From: CANNDT01 sp945876205
GTDB taxonomy: Bacteria; Acidobacteriota; Vicinamibacteria; Vicinamibacterales; UBA2999
Assembly (NCBI GenBank): GCA_947503365.1
Contig: CANNDT010000004.1
Coordinates: forward strand, 32,069 to 96,068
Direction: 5' to 3'
DNA: 64,000 nucleotides
A program made the position numbers and the translations under genes. Positions within the stretch are counted from its first letter, which is position 1. The number at the start of each line of letters is the position of its first letter. The notes beneath the pieces were generated by a model. That model was not told where the DNA came from. It did not search any database and saw only the letters and a list, made by a program, of their open reading frames with translations. Positions 25,066 to 34,575 of the stretch are shown here, piece by piece.

Positions 25066-26910
25066 ATGTGCGGAATCATCGGCTACATCGGCTCCAAGCC
25101 CGTCGTCCAAGTCCTGATCGAAGGGTTGCGACGAATGGAGTATCGCGGCTACGACTCCGCGGGCGTGGCGCTGGTCAGCCCCGAGGGGATCGCGGTGCGC
25201 CGATCGGCGGGGAAGCTCATCAACCTCGAGAACGCGGTCCGCGATGAGCCGGTCGATGGCCTGTACGGCATCGGCCACACGCGCTGGGCGACGCACGGCC
25301 GGCCGACGGAGGAGAACGCCCACCCGCACCGCGACTGCACCGGCCGCATTGTCGTCGTGCACAACGGCATCATCGAGAACTACCTGGAACTGAAGAAAGA
25401 GCTTCAGCAACAGGGGCATGTGTTCAAGACCGAAACCGACACCGAAATCGTCGCGCATCTCGTCGAGCGGGAGACGAAGACGGACGGCCTCGAGAACGCC
25501 GTGCGCCGTGCCCTGACGCTGATGCGCGGGATGTTTGCGCTGGTACTGGTGTCGGTCGATGATCCGGAGAAGATCGTCGCCGTCCGCAATGGCCCGCCGA
25601 TCGTCATCGGTCTCGGCAAGGATGAATTCTTTGTCGCGTCCGACGTCCCCGCCATCCTGGCGCACACCCGCGACGTCGTCTTTCTCGGCGACGAGGAGAT
25701 GGCGATCATCACCCGCTCCGGCGTCGAATTCACCGACTACCAGGGGAAGGCGGTGTCCAAGACGACGCAGCGCGTGCTGTGGGACCCGATCGCCGCAGAG
25801 AAAGGGGGCCACAAGCACTTCATGCTCAAGGAGATCTATGAGCAGCCCAGTGCGGCCCGCGACACGATTCTCGGCCGCGTCTCGCTGGAACGTGGACAGA
25901 TCTTTCTGCCCGACCTGAGCATCTCTCCGGACGCGTTCAGGGCGCTGCAGAAGGTCACCATCGTCGCGTGCGGCACGTCGTGGCACGCCGGTCTTGTCGG
26001 CAAGTACCTGATCGAGGCGCTCGCCAGGGTGCCCGTCGAGGTCGACTACGGCTCCGAGTACCGCTACCGCAACCCGATCCTCGCGAAGAATGAACTGACG
26101 GTTGTCATCACGCAGTCCGGCGAGACGGCCGACACGCTTGCGGCCCTTCGGGAAGCCAAGCGCAAGGGCGCCAGCAGCGTCGCCATCTGCAACGTCGTCG
26201 GCAGCATGGCCACGCGGGAAGCCGACGGGACGGTCTATACCCATGCCGGCCCAGAGATCGGGGTCGCCTCGACCAAGGCCTTCACCTCGCAGCTGGTCGC
26301 ACTGCAGTTGCTCGCGCTCTACATGGCCCAGGTGCGCGAGACGCTCACGAAGACCGAGATTCGCGGCCACATCGAAGAGCTCCTGCAGCTGCCGCAGGTC
26401 ATCGAGCAGGCGATCAAAGCGTCGGCAGCGGTGGAGCGCGTCGCGGAGAAGTTCTACAACCGCACCGATTTTCTGTTCCTCGGCCGCGGCATCAACTATC
26501 CGATCGCGCTCGAGGGCGCGCTGAAGCTGAAAGAGATCTCCTATATCCACGCCGAGGGGTACCCGGCGGGCGAGATGAAGCACGGCCCGATCGCGCTGAT
26601 CGACGAAAAGATGCCGGTCGTGGCGATTGCGCCCAACGATCATGTCTTCGAGAAGATGATCGGCAACGTGCAGGAAGCCAAGGCGCGCGGTGGGGCAGTG
26701 ATCGCGATTACGACGGAGGGCGATCCGCGCATGGCGGGGGTGCTCGACACCGCCAACGATGTGATCCTGCCGATGCCGGCGACGACGCCGCTCCTCACGC
26801 CCGTTGTGATGACGATCCCGTTGCAACTGCTCGCGTATCACATCGCCGTGCGGCGCGGCTGCGACGTCGATCAGCCGCGCAACCTCGCGAAGTCGGTGAC
26901 CGTCGAGTAG
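25066..26910 (+). CDS. glmS: Glutamine--fructose-6-phosphate aminotransferase (isomerizing)
   Basis: This 614-residue enzyme makes glucosamine-6-phosphate and feeds GlmU. Cys2 of MCGIIGYIG is the glutaminase nucleophile, which fixes the start at 25066; upstream codons are glmU sequence in another frame. Two SIS isomerase domains follow, with VACGTSWHAG and TQSGETADT, and the ending KSVTVE is the family C-terminus. The 11-base gap from glmU leaves no room for a glmS ribozyme. The stop codon lies beside the first palindrome of the repeat block that follows. Confidence 0.97.
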   Translation: MCGIIGYIGSKPVVQVLIEGLRRMEYRGYDSAGVALVSPEGIAVRRSAGKLINLENAVRDEPVDGLYGIGHTRWATHGRPTEENAHPHRDCTGRIVVVHNGIIENYLELKKELQQQGHVFKTETDTEIVAHLVERETKTDGLENAVRRALTLMRGMFALVLVSVDDPEKIVAVRNGPPIVIGLGKDEFFVASDVPAILAHTRDVVFLGDEEMAIITRSGVEFTDYQGKAVSKTTQRVLWDPIAAEKGGHKHFMLKEIYEQPSAARDTILGRVSLERGQIFLPDLSISPDAFRALQKVTIVACGTSWHAGLVGKYLIEALARVPVEVDYGSEYRYRNPILAKNELTVVITQSGETADTLAALREAKRKGASSVAICNVVGSMATREADGTVYTHAGPEIGVASTKAFTSQLVALQLLALYMAQVRETLTKTEIRGHIEELLQLPQVIEQAIKASAAVERVAEKFYNRTDFLFLGRGINYPIALEGALKLKEISYIHAEGYPAGEMKHGPIALIDEKMPVVAIAPNDHVFEKMIGNVQEAKARGGAVIAITTEGDPRMAGVLDTANDVILPMPATTPLLTPVVMTIPLQLLAYHIAVRRGCDVDQPRNLAKSVTVE

Positions 26911-27016
26911 GCCGGCTGAAGCCGGCCTCCACGTGCGATCCTGCGTACGAAGATCCTGCGTACGTTGATCCTGCGTACGAAGATTCTGCGTACGTAGGGG
27001 CCGACTTCAGTCGGCC
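26910..27016. repeat. Inverted REP-like pair enclosing four 15-bp tandem units
   Basis: A minus-oriented palindrome (26910-26932, stem GGCCGGCT/AGCCGGCC, head GTGG) and a plus-oriented one (26994-27016, stem GGCCGACT/AGTCGGCC, head GTAG) flank four copies of GATCCTGCGTACGAA-like 15-mers at 26937-26996. It fills most of the glmS-pcrA gap. Confidence 0.85.
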
Positions 27017-27017
27017 C

Positions 27018-27023
27018 TACAAT
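27018..27023 (+). promoter_or_regulatory. -10-like hexamer of pcrA
   Basis: TACAAT begins just after the REP-like palindrome and ends 6 bases before the TTG start at 27030. The only GGAGG (27024-27028) is one base from the start, too close to act as a ribosome site. Confidence 0.35.
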
Positions 27024-27029
27024 GGAGGC

Positions 27030-29297
27030 TTGGATCTCCTCTCCAGCCTCAACCCCGAACAACAGGAGGCGGTCCTTCACACGGAAGGACCGCTTCTGAT
27101 TCTGGCCGGTGCCGGATCGGGCAAGACCCGGGTTATCGCACACCGCATCGCTCACCTGGTCAGCTCCGGTATCGCCGATCCGGGACGCGTCCTCGCTGTC
27201 ACCTTCACGAACAAGGCGGCGCAGGAGATGCGGACGCGTGTCGAGACGCTCCTGCAGGTCGACTGCCGGCAGATGTGGATCTCGACGTTTCACGCGCTGT
27301 GCGCGCGCCTCCTGCGCCGGGAAGCACCCCACATCGGCCTGTCGCGCGACTTTGTCATCTACGATTCGACCGATCAGCTCAGCGTGATGAAACAGGCGCT
27401 GAAGCAGATCGGCACCGACGACAGCAGCCTCGCGCCGCGCCTCGCGCTCTCGCGGATCAGCCATGCCAAGAACCGGATGGAAGGGCCCGAGACCTTCACC
27501 GCGAACTCCTGGAACCCTCGCGAGGAACAGATCGGCAAGCTCTTCGCGATCTACGTGAAGGCCTTGAAGGAGGCCAACGCGCTCGACTTCGACGATCTCC
27601 TCCTCAAGACGGTGGAGCTGTTCGAGACGTCGGAACACGTCCGCGATCGCTATGCCGAGAAGTTCCAGTTCCTGATGGTCGATGAGTACCAGGACACCAA
27701 CCGTCCGCAGTACCTGCTCGTGCAGCGCCTGGCCGCCCGGCACCGGAATCTGGCGGTCGTCGGCGACCCGGATCAGTCGATTTACAAGTGGCGCGGCGCC
27801 GATCTCAAGAACATCCTTGATTTCGAGCGCGATTTTCCAGAAGTCAAGGTCGTCAAGCTCGAACAGAATTACCGGTCGACCCAGGTGATCCTCGATGCCG
27901 CGTCCGGTGTCATTGCCCAGAACCGCAATCGCAAGGAGAAGCGCCTCTTCACCGAACGAGAGGGCGGCGCCAAGATCCTGCTGTACCGCGCCGCGGACGA
28001 CCTCGACGAGGCCGAGTACATCGCCCGGAGCGCACGAGCGGCGCTTCATGACGACGTCGAGAACACGGTCGCGATTCTGTACCGGACCAATGCCCAGTCG
28101 AGAACACTGGAAGACGCCCTGCGCAGAGCCGGGACGGCGTACAAGATCATCGGCGGTGTCCGCTTCTACGAGCGCAAGGAGGTCAAGGACGCCCTCGCTT
28201 ACCTGAAGCTGGTCCTGACTCCCCACGACAACGTTAGCCTGCGGCGGGTCATCAATGTGCCCGCGCGCGGCGTCGGGAAGGGCGTGATGGAGTCGCTCGA
28301 GGCGGTTGACCTGCCAACCGACGCTGACGTGCCGCCCCTCCTGTCAGGGCTTCAGCCGGCGGCCACCAACGACTCGCTTTGGGTGCGTCTCGTTCACGCC
28401 GTCGACAAGCGGCTCCTCGCGCCGCGTGCCCTCACCTCGCTGACCACGTTCCGCGATCTGCTGGCGTCGCTCACGGCAATCGCCAGCCAGGAGTCGGTGT
28501 CTGTGGTCCTCGCCAAGGTCCTCGACCAGAGCGGTTATCTGCGGGATCTGCGCGAAGAACACAGCGAAGAAGCCGAGGGGCGCATCGAGAACCTGGCGGA
28601 GCTGGTGTCGGCAGCACGTGAGTACGAAACTCGGAGTCCGGAGCCGTCGCTCGGCGGCTTCGTCGATCAGCTCTCGCTCCTGTCGGACGCTGATGAGCAG
28701 TCGGGCACCCAGAACGCCAGGGTGCTGATGATGACGTTGCATAGCGCCAAGGGGCTCGAGTTCCCGGTCGTCGTCATCAGCGGTCTCGAGGAGGGACTCT
28801 TCCCGCACTCCCGCTCCGCGGACGATGAGGCGGAACTGGAGGAGGAGCGACGCCTCTGCTACGTCGGGATCACCCGCGCTGAACGCCGGCTGGTACTTAC
28901 GTCCGCCGCCAGGCGCCGGGTGTTCGGCGAGTATCAGTCATCGGAGCCCTCGCGCTTCATCGAAGAGATCCCACCCGCGCTTATTGAAGAGGTTCCGTCG
29001 AACTTCGTCTCGCCGTACTCCTCGTCTTTTTCGCAGTACCGATCGTCGGGGTACGGGAAGGGCAGCGGCTACCGCGGCCGCACGCGCGAGGAGACGCCGT
29101 CGTATTCGTACGAGGATGAGGATCAGTCAGTACCCGGGGGCCTGAAGCCTGGACTGCGCGTCAAGCATGCGCAGTTCGGGATCGGCACGGTGCTGAGCGT
29201 CGAGCCTCTCGACGACGACACCAAGCTCGTCGTCCGGTTCAACACCGTCGGGCAGAAGACGCTCCGCGCGAAGTTCGCGAAGCTGGAAGTCGCGTAG
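27030..29297 (+). CDS. pcrA: ATP-dependent DNA helicase, UvrD/PcrA family
   Basis: This 755-residue superfamily 1A 3'-5' helicase acts in repair and in clearing replication and transcription conflicts. Visible motifs are LNPEQQEAV (Q motif), GAGSGKTRVI (Walker A, about 27-36), DEYQDTNRPQ (Walker B), GDPDQSIYKWRGA, LEQNYRS and the C-terminal LMTLHSAKGLEFPVV. The tail with CLKPGLRVKHAQFG-like sequence is the Tudor-like RNA polymerase-binding domain of PcrA/UvrD. The start is TTG, possibly leaderless. The segment LSGLQPAATNDS (about residues 437-448) may be a worn repeat insert. Confidence 0.93.
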   Translation: MDLLSSLNPEQQEAVLHTEGPLLILAGAGSGKTRVIAHRIAHLVSSGIADPGRVLAVTFTNKAAQEMRTRVETLLQVDCRQMWISTFHALCARLLRREAPHIGLSRDFVIYDSTDQLSVMKQALKQIGTDDSSLAPRLALSRISHAKNRMEGPETFTANSWNPREEQIGKLFAIYVKALKEANALDFDDLLLKTVELFETSEHVRDRYAEKFQFLMVDEYQDTNRPQYLLVQRLAARHRNLAVVGDPDQSIYKWRGADLKNILDFERDFPEVKVVKLEQNYRSTQVILDAASGVIAQNRNRKEKRLFTEREGGAKILLYRAADDLDEAEYIARSARAALHDDVENTVAILYRTNAQSRTLEDALRRAGTAYKIIGGVRFYERKEVKDALAYLKLVLTPHDNVSLRRVINVPARGVGKGVMESLEAVDLPTDADVPPLLSGLQPAATNDSLWVRLVHAVDKRLLAPRALTSLTTFRDLLASLTAIASQESVSVVLAKVLDQSGYLRDLREEHSEEAEGRIENLAELVSAAREYETRSPEPSLGGFVDQLSLLSDADEQSGTQNARVLMMTLHSAKGLEFPVVVISGLEEGLFPHSRSADDEAELEEERRLCYVGITRAERRLVLTSAARRRVFGEYQSSEPSRFIEEIPPALIEEVPSNFVSPYSSSFSQYRSSGYGKGSGYRGRTREETPSYSYEDEDQSVPGGLKPGLRVKHAQFGIGTVLSVEPLDDDTKLVVRFNTVGQKTLRAKFAKLEVA

Positions 29298-29303
29298 CCG
29301 CAA

Positions 29304-29385
29304 CGCAAAGCTGAAGCTTTGCGCCACAGAAGCGTACGTAGGGCAACTCTTCAGTTCGTACGTGGGGCAAAGCTTCAGCTTTGCC
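29304..29385. repeat. REP-like cluster between pcrA and gyrA (three elements)
   Basis: A minus-oriented element (29304-29327, stem CGCAAAGCT/AGCTTTGCG, head GTGG), a worn plus-oriented one (29338-29356, head GTAG) and a plus-oriented one (29362-29385, stem GGCAAAGCT/AGCTTTGCC). They lie between convergent genes, and the last touches the gyrA stop codon. Confidence 0.8.
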
Positions 29386-31886
29386 TAGGGTTGTGGCTCG
29401 GCGTCAGGCTCGCCGCCGTCGGCGACCACTTCGTCTTGTTCCGCCAGGCGGGCGATCGACACGGCTCGATCGTCACCCTCGGTGTCAATGATCGTGACGC
29501 CCTGCGTGGCGCGGCCGATGGTCCGTACGTCCCGTGCCGCCATCCGCAGCGTCTTGCCCTGCTGCGAAATCACCATCAGCTCGTCGTCATCGGTCACCTG
29601 GAGCACGCCAATCACCTTGCCGTTGCGCTCCGACGTCTGGATGTTGATGATGCCGGTGCCGCCACGCGACTGGACGCGGTACTCCTCGAGCTCCGTGCGC
29701 TTGCCGTATCCCTTTTCGGTGACGGCGAGGATGGTGCCGCCGGGAATCAACACCTCCATCCCGACCACCGCGTCGCCTTCGCGGAGCATGATGCCGCGGA
29801 CACCGCCTGCGGTGCGGCCCATCGAACGCACGTCCGACTCGGGGAACCGGATCGACATGCCGTCGCGAGTGCCGATAAAGATCTCATGGGTGCCGTCGGA
29901 GATCTGCGTCGCGATGACCGCGTCTCCCTCTTCGACGTCCATGGCGATGATGCCGCCGACCCTCGGGTTGCTGAAGGCCGTCAACTCCATCTTCTTTACT
30001 TCGCCGCGCGTCGTGCCCATGACGATGAACCTGTTCTCCTCGAACTCCTTCACCGCGATCATCGCCGCAATGCGTTCGCCGTCCTGCATCGAAACCAGAT
30101 TGGCGATCGCCTTGCCCCGGCCGTCCGGCCCGACGTCAGGAATCTCGTAGACCTTCAGCCAGTAGGCGCGGCCGCGGTCCGAGAAGATCATGATGTACGC
30201 GTGCGTCGAGGCGACGAACAGGTGACTGACGAAGTCCTCGTCGCGCGTGCGCATGCCGATGCGCCCCTTGCCACCGCGGCGCTGGCTGCGGTAGCTGGTG
30301 ATCGCGGTCCGTTTGATGTACCCGGTGTTGCTGACCGTGATCGCCATGTCTTCTTCGACGATCAGATCCTCCCGGCGGAACTCGCCCTCGTCCGGCAGGA
30401 TTTCGGTACGTCGATCGTCGCCGTACTTGTCGCGGATACGCGTCAGCTCATCGATGATGATCTGCATCAGCAGCCGGCTGCTCGACAGGATGGCCAGCAG
30501 CCGCTCGATCACCTTGAGCAGCTCCGCGAGCTCGTCGAGGATCTTCTGCCGCTCGAGGCCTGTGAGGCGCTGCAGCTGCATGTCGAGGATCGCCTGCGCC
30601 TGGATCTGGCTGAGGCCGAACTGCGCCATCAGGCCATCACGCGCTTCTCCCGGATTCTTCGCCGCCCGGATCAGGGTGATCACCGCGTCGATGTGATCGA
30701 GCGCGATCTTGAGCCCCTCGAGGATGTGGCGGCGCGCCTCGGCCTTGCGGAGCTCGAACTCGGTGCGGCGGCGAACCACCTCGCGCCGGAACTCGACGAA
30801 GTTGTCGATCAGCTCGACCAGCGACAGCACCTTCGGTTGCCCACCGACGATGGCGAGCATGATGATGCCGAAGCTGGTCTGCAGCTGCGTGTGCTTGTAG
30901 AGGTTGTTGAGGATGACCTCGCCGGCCTCGCCGCGCTTCAGGTCGATGACGATCCGCATGCCGTCACGGTCGGACTCGTCACGAAGATCGGAGATGCCCT
31001 CGAGCGTCTTTTCCCTCACCAGGTCGGCGATGTGCTCGATCAGCCGCTTCTTGTTGACCTGGTATGGGATCGCATTGACGACGATCGACTGCCGGTCGGC
31101 TTTCTTGGAGACCTCGATCTCCGCCCGCGCCCGCATCAGCACTGAGCCGCGTCCGGTGAGCAGAGCCTGGCGGATGCCGTGGCTGCCGACGATGTAACCG
31201 CCGGTGGGGAAGTCAGGGCCCTTGACGAACTCCAGCAGCTGCCGCTGCTTCTCCGCAAGCGTCGGCGGCACCTCGCCGAAGCCGCTCTCGATCGTCCAGA
31301 TGGCGGCGTCGATCACCTCGCGCATGTTGTGCGGCGGGATATTGGTCGCCATGCCGACAGCAATGCCGGTGGATCCGTTGACGAGCAGATTCGGGAACGG
31401 CGCCGGGAGAACCGAGGGCTCCTCAGTGGTCTCGTCGTAGTTGGGGACGAAGTCGACGGTCTCTTTGTCGAGATCCGCCATCATCTCGTCGGCGAGCGCC
31501 TTCAGGCGGGCCTCGGTGTAGCGCATCGCCGCCGGCGGGTCGCCGTCGATGGAGCCGAAATTTCCCTGTCCGTCGGTCAACAGATAGCGCAGGTTGAAGT
31601 CCTGGGCCATGCGGACGAGCGTGTCGTAGATCGACGCATCGCCGTGGGGATGGAAGTTTCCCATCACCTCGCCGACGATCTTCGCGCACTTGCGGTAGCC
31701 GCGCGTCGACGACAGCCCCATGTTCTTCATGCCGTACAGCACGCGCCTGTGCGCCGGCTTGAGGCCGTCGCGGACGTCGGGGAGCGCTCGCCCGATGATT
31801 ACGCTCATCGCGTAATCCATGTACGAGCGCTTCATCTCGTCTTCGATGTTGACCGGTATGCGGTTCTGCGGCGTCGATGTGGTCAT
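29385..31886 (-). CDS. gyrA: DNA gyrase subunit A
   Basis: This 833-residue subunit cleaves and rejoins DNA. The breakage-reunion domain starts MDYAMSVIIGRALPDVRDGL, and the active-site tyrosine lies in the conserved AAMRYTEARL segment. The C-terminal wrapping domain carries the GyrA box QRRGGKG (about residue 532) and blade repeats. There is no acidic insert. It lies downstream of gyrB, separated by 42 bp holding one REP-like palindrome. Confidence 0.97.
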   Translation of the reverse strand: MTTSTPQNRIPVNIEDEMKRSYMDYAMSVIIGRALPDVRDGLKPAHRRVLYGMKNMGLSSTRGYRKCAKIVGEVMGNFHPHGDASIYDTLVRMAQDFNLRYLLTDGQGNFGSIDGDPPAAMRYTEARLKALADEMMADLDKETVDFVPNYDETTEEPSVLPAPFPNLLVNGSTGIAVGMATNIPPHNMREVIDAAIWTIESGFGEVPPTLAEKQRQLLEFVKGPDFPTGGYIVGSHGIRQALLTGRGSVLMRARAEIEVSKKADRQSIVVNAIPYQVNKKRLIEHIADLVREKTLEGISDLRDESDRDGMRIVIDLKRGEAGEVILNNLYKHTQLQTSFGIIMLAIVGGQPKVLSLVELIDNFVEFRREVVRRRTEFELRKAEARRHILEGLKIALDHIDAVITLIRAAKNPGEARDGLMAQFGLSQIQAQAILDMQLQRLTGLERQKILDELAELLKVIERLLAILSSSRLLMQIIIDELTRIRDKYGDDRRTEILPDEGEFRREDLIVEEDMAITVSNTGYIKRTAITSYRSQRRGGKGRIGMRTRDEDFVSHLFVASTHAYIMIFSDRGRAYWLKVYEIPDVGPDGRGKAIANLVSMQDGERIAAMIAVKEFEENRFIVMGTTRGEVKKMELTAFSNPRVGGIIAMDVEEGDAVIATQISDGTHEIFIGTRDGMSIRFPESDVRSMGRTAGGVRGIMLREGDAVVGMEVLIPGGTILAVTEKGYGKRTELEEYRVQSRGGTGIINIQTSERNGKVIGVLQVTDDDELMVISQQGKTLRMAARDVRTIGRATQGVTIIDTEGDDRAVSIARLAEQDEVVADGGEPDAEPQP

Positions 31887-31893
31887 GAGTTAC

Positions 31894-31917
31894 GAGCCGG
31901 CTCAAGCCGGCCCCTAC
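31894..31917 (-). repeat. REP-like palindrome between gyrB and gyrA
   Basis: Read on the minus strand: head GTAG, stem GAGCCGGCT/AGCCGGCTC-like around a TTGA loop, matching the element in mnmE. It occupies most of the 42-bp spacer. Confidence 0.85.
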
Positions 31918-31928
31918 GTACCGTTGGT

Positions 31929-34520
31929 TTAGACGTCGAGGTTTCTCACGTCGAGCGCGTGATCCTCGATGAACTTGCGCCGTGGCTCGACCTGGTCGCC
32001 CATCAGCGTCGTAAACATCTGATCCGCTTCGGCGTGGTCCTCGGCGCGCACCTGCAGGAGCGTTCGGTGGTCCGGGTCCATCGTCGTGTTCCAGAGGGTA
32101 TCCGGGTTCATCTCGCCCAGCCCCTTGTAGCGATTGACCGCCACGCCCTTCTTGCCGGCGGCGATGAAGAACTCGACGAAATCATCGACCGTCTCCAGGG
32201 AGGCGTCCTGGTCCTTGCGGCCACGGCCGACTGGCTGCCCAGGCCTCGGCTCCGCCGCCAGCCTCGTCGCCTCGTCGGTCTCGTCTGCGGCGACGGTCCC
32301 GGCGTCCTCTGGTGCCTCCTCGACGGCTGCGGAGTCGCTGGTTTTGACTACCACCGGGAACGTGATGTCCTGGATCTCGCGATACGCCGCCAGCAGCGTC
32401 CGGTACTCGCCTGAGGCGATAAAGTCGACACCGATATGGTGCACGCGCGGGTAGCCCTGGGAGCGATCCTCTGATGTGAGCGTGAACGCGTTGTGCTCCT
32501 CGTCCCGGGAAATCGAGAGCGTTCGCACCGGCGTCGTCATCCGCGCCTCGAGGAGCTCGAGCTTGTCGCGCTGTTCGAAGAACGATTTGTCACGGGCACC
32601 GAGTTGCAGGAGCGTTGACACGATGTCGGCCGGCGTACCGCGGCGGGTGACCTGCTGGAGCAGCGTCCGGTAGGCGATCATCTTCTGCAGTTGACGCTCG
32701 AGGGCTTCGCCAACGAGCTCGCTGCCGTCAGCGAGCGTGGCGATACGCGATTCGACTGCGCGCCGGATCAGGTAGTTTTCCAGCCCCCGTTCGTCCTTGA
32801 TGAACGTCTCTGACCGTCCCCGCTTGGCGCGGAAAAGCGGCGGCTGTGCGATGTAGATGTGGCCACGATCGATGAGCTGCGCCATCTGCCGGTAGAAGAA
32901 CGTCAACAGCAGGGTCCGGATGTGTGATCCGTCGACGTCCGCGTCCGTCATGATGATGACGCGGTGATAGCGGAGCTTCTCGATGTTGAAATCGTCGATG
33001 CCGATGCCGCAGCCGAGCGCGGCGATCATCGTCTTGATTTCGTCGCTCCCGAGCATGCGGTCGAAGCGCGCCTTCTCGACGTTGAGGATCTTGCCCTTGA
33101 TTGGCAGGATCGCCTGGAACCGCCGGTCGCGTCCCTGCTTGGCCGAGCCGCCGGCTGATTCACCCTCAACGATGTAGATCTCGCTCTGCGCCGGGTCGCG
33201 CTCCTGGCAGTCGGCGAGCTTCCCCGGGAGGCTGCTACCATCGAGCGCGCCCTTGCGGCGCACCAGGTCGCGCGCCTTGCGCGCCGCATCACGCGCCCGC
33301 GCCGCGTCGACCGCCTTGTTGATGATCCGCTTGGCGACCGCCGGCGTCTCCTCGAGATACTGTCCGAGCTTGTCGTTGATGATCGCTTCGACGATGCCCT
33401 TGACCTCGGTGTTGCCGAGCTTGGTCTTGGTCTGCCCTTCGAACTGCGGCTGCGGAATCTTGACGCTGACAACGCCGGTCAGCCCTTCACGAATGTCGTC
33501 GCCGCTGATCGTCGCGTCCTTGAGATCCTTCACCAGGTTGTTCTTGGTGGCGTACGCATTGATCGTGCGAGTGAGCGCCGAGCGGAACCCTGAAAGATGG
33601 GTCCCACCTTCGTGGGTATTGATGTTGTTGGCGAAGGAGAAGACCAGCTCGGAATAGCCGTCGTTCCACTGGAGGGCTATTTCAGCGTCAATGCCGTCCT
33701 TCATCCCCTTCATGAAGATCGGCTTGTCGTTGACGATCGCCTTGTTCTTGTTCAGGTGCTCGACGAACGAAACAATGCCGCCGTCGTACTGGAACTTGTG
33801 GCTCTTGCCGTCGCGCTCATCGTCGATGGTGATGAGGATCCCGCCGTTCAGGAACGCCAGCTCGCGCAGGCGCTGGGCAAGCACGTCGAAGCTGTATTCG
33901 ACCGTCTCGAAGATCCTGACGTCGGGCCGGAAGGTGACCTTGGTGCCGCGGCGCTGCGTGGTCCCGGCGACCACCAGGTCGGTCGTTGGAGTGCCGCGCT
34001 CATAGCTTTGCTGATAGACCTGACCGTTCCGCCAGATCTCGAGATCGAGCCGCTCGGACAGGGCGTTTACGACGGAGACGCCGACACCGTGAAGGCCGCC
34101 AGAAACCTTGTAGCTGTCGTTGTCGAACTTGCCGCCGGCGTGAAGCACCGTCAACACAACTTCGGCTGCCGACCGCCCGCTCTCATGCCGATCGACCGGG
34201 ATGCCACGGCCGTTGTCGACGACGGTAATCGAGTTGTCGATATGGATGGTGACGTTGACCTGGTCGCAGTAGCCAGCCAGCGCTTCGTCGATCGAGTTGT
34301 CGACGATCTCGTAGACGAGGTGGTGCAGGCCAGACGCGCCGGTCGACCCGATGTACATCGCCGGCCGCTTGCGGACGGCCTCAAGGCCTTCCAGGACCTT
34401 GATCTTGTCCGCGCCGTAGTCGTCGCCTGAGCCGTTGCCGCTGGAAACCACCGTCGACGAGGCGTCGTCTCGCGAGAGAGGGGTCTCGGCCTGATCCTGC
34501 TGCTGTTCCGGATGTTCCAC
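31929..34520 (-). CDS. gyrB: DNA gyrase subunit B
   Basis: This 863-residue ATPase subunit has the GHKL fold with RKRPAMYIGSTG and GGLHGVGVSVVNALS, the Toprim motif EGESAGGSAKQGRDR, and the metal aspartates in MTDADVDGSHIRTLL. It is of the long, Gram-negative type: an extra domain of about 160 residues follows Toprim and contains an acidic, low-complexity stretch (EEAPEDAGTVAADETDEA, about 724-741). The N-terminus also has a polar extension of about 35 residues. It lies 55 bp after dnaN, where recF would normally sit. Confidence 0.97.
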   Translation of the reverse strand: MEHPEQQQDQAETPLSRDDASSTVVSSGNGSGDDYGADKIKVLEGLEAVRKRPAMYIGSTGASGLHHLVYEIVDNSIDEALAGYCDQVNVTIHIDNSITVVDNGRGIPVDRHESGRSAAEVVLTVLHAGGKFDNDSYKVSGGLHGVGVSVVNALSERLDLEIWRNGQVYQQSYERGTPTTDLVVAGTTQRRGTKVTFRPDVRIFETVEYSFDVLAQRLRELAFLNGGILITIDDERDGKSHKFQYDGGIVSFVEHLNKNKAIVNDKPIFMKGMKDGIDAEIALQWNDGYSELVFSFANNINTHEGGTHLSGFRSALTRTINAYATKNNLVKDLKDATISGDDIREGLTGVVSVKIPQPQFEGQTKTKLGNTEVKGIVEAIINDKLGQYLEETPAVAKRIINKAVDAARARDAARKARDLVRRKGALDGSSLPGKLADCQERDPAQSEIYIVEGESAGGSAKQGRDRRFQAILPIKGKILNVEKARFDRMLGSDEIKTMIAALGCGIGIDDFNIEKLRYHRVIIMTDADVDGSHIRTLLLTFFYRQMAQLIDRGHIYIAQPPLFRAKRGRSETFIKDERGLENYLIRRAVESRIATLADGSELVGEALERQLQKMIAYRTLLQQVTRRGTPADIVSTLLQLGARDKSFFEQRDKLELLEARMTTPVRTLSISRDEEHNAFTLTSEDRSQGYPRVHHIGVDFIASGEYRTLLAAYREIQDITFPVVVKTSDSAAVEEAPEDAGTVAADETDEATRLAAEPRPGQPVGRGRKDQDASLETVDDFVEFFIAAGKKGVAVNRYKGLGEMNPDTLWNTTMDPDHRTLLQVRAEDHAEADQMFTTLMGDQVEPRRKFIEDHALDVRNLDV

Positions 34521-34575
34521 GCGTTCCCTTGTTAACCCAACACTTTCAGATCCAACGCCGTCGGACCCAACGCCG

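Noticed and set aside
25030..26841. Long open frame of about 600 codons on the minus strand opposite glmS
   Set aside because: It is the mirror of GC-rich codon bias in glmS, has no recognisable domain and is low in hydrophobic residues.
26937..26996. Possible CRISPR array
   Set aside because: The 15-bp units are directly adjacent without spacers, and no cas gene is near.
26871..28226. Minus-strand frame with an RRIFVRRINVRRIFVRR-like tail
   Set aside because: The tail is only the translation of the 15-bp tandem repeat; the rest is the antisense of pcrA.
28340..28372. Another REP-like insert in pcrA (LSGLQPAAT segment)
   Set aside because: Only one arm is recognisable and no head motif is clear, so it is left as a possible worn copy.
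29304..29385. Rho-independent terminators between pcrA and gyrA
   Set aside because: The hairpins lack T-runs and match the interspersed REP-like family seen elsewhere.
29319..31145. Long plus-strand open frame opposite gyrA
   Set aside because: Its composition is that of an antisense shadow, and its start lies in the REP-like cluster.
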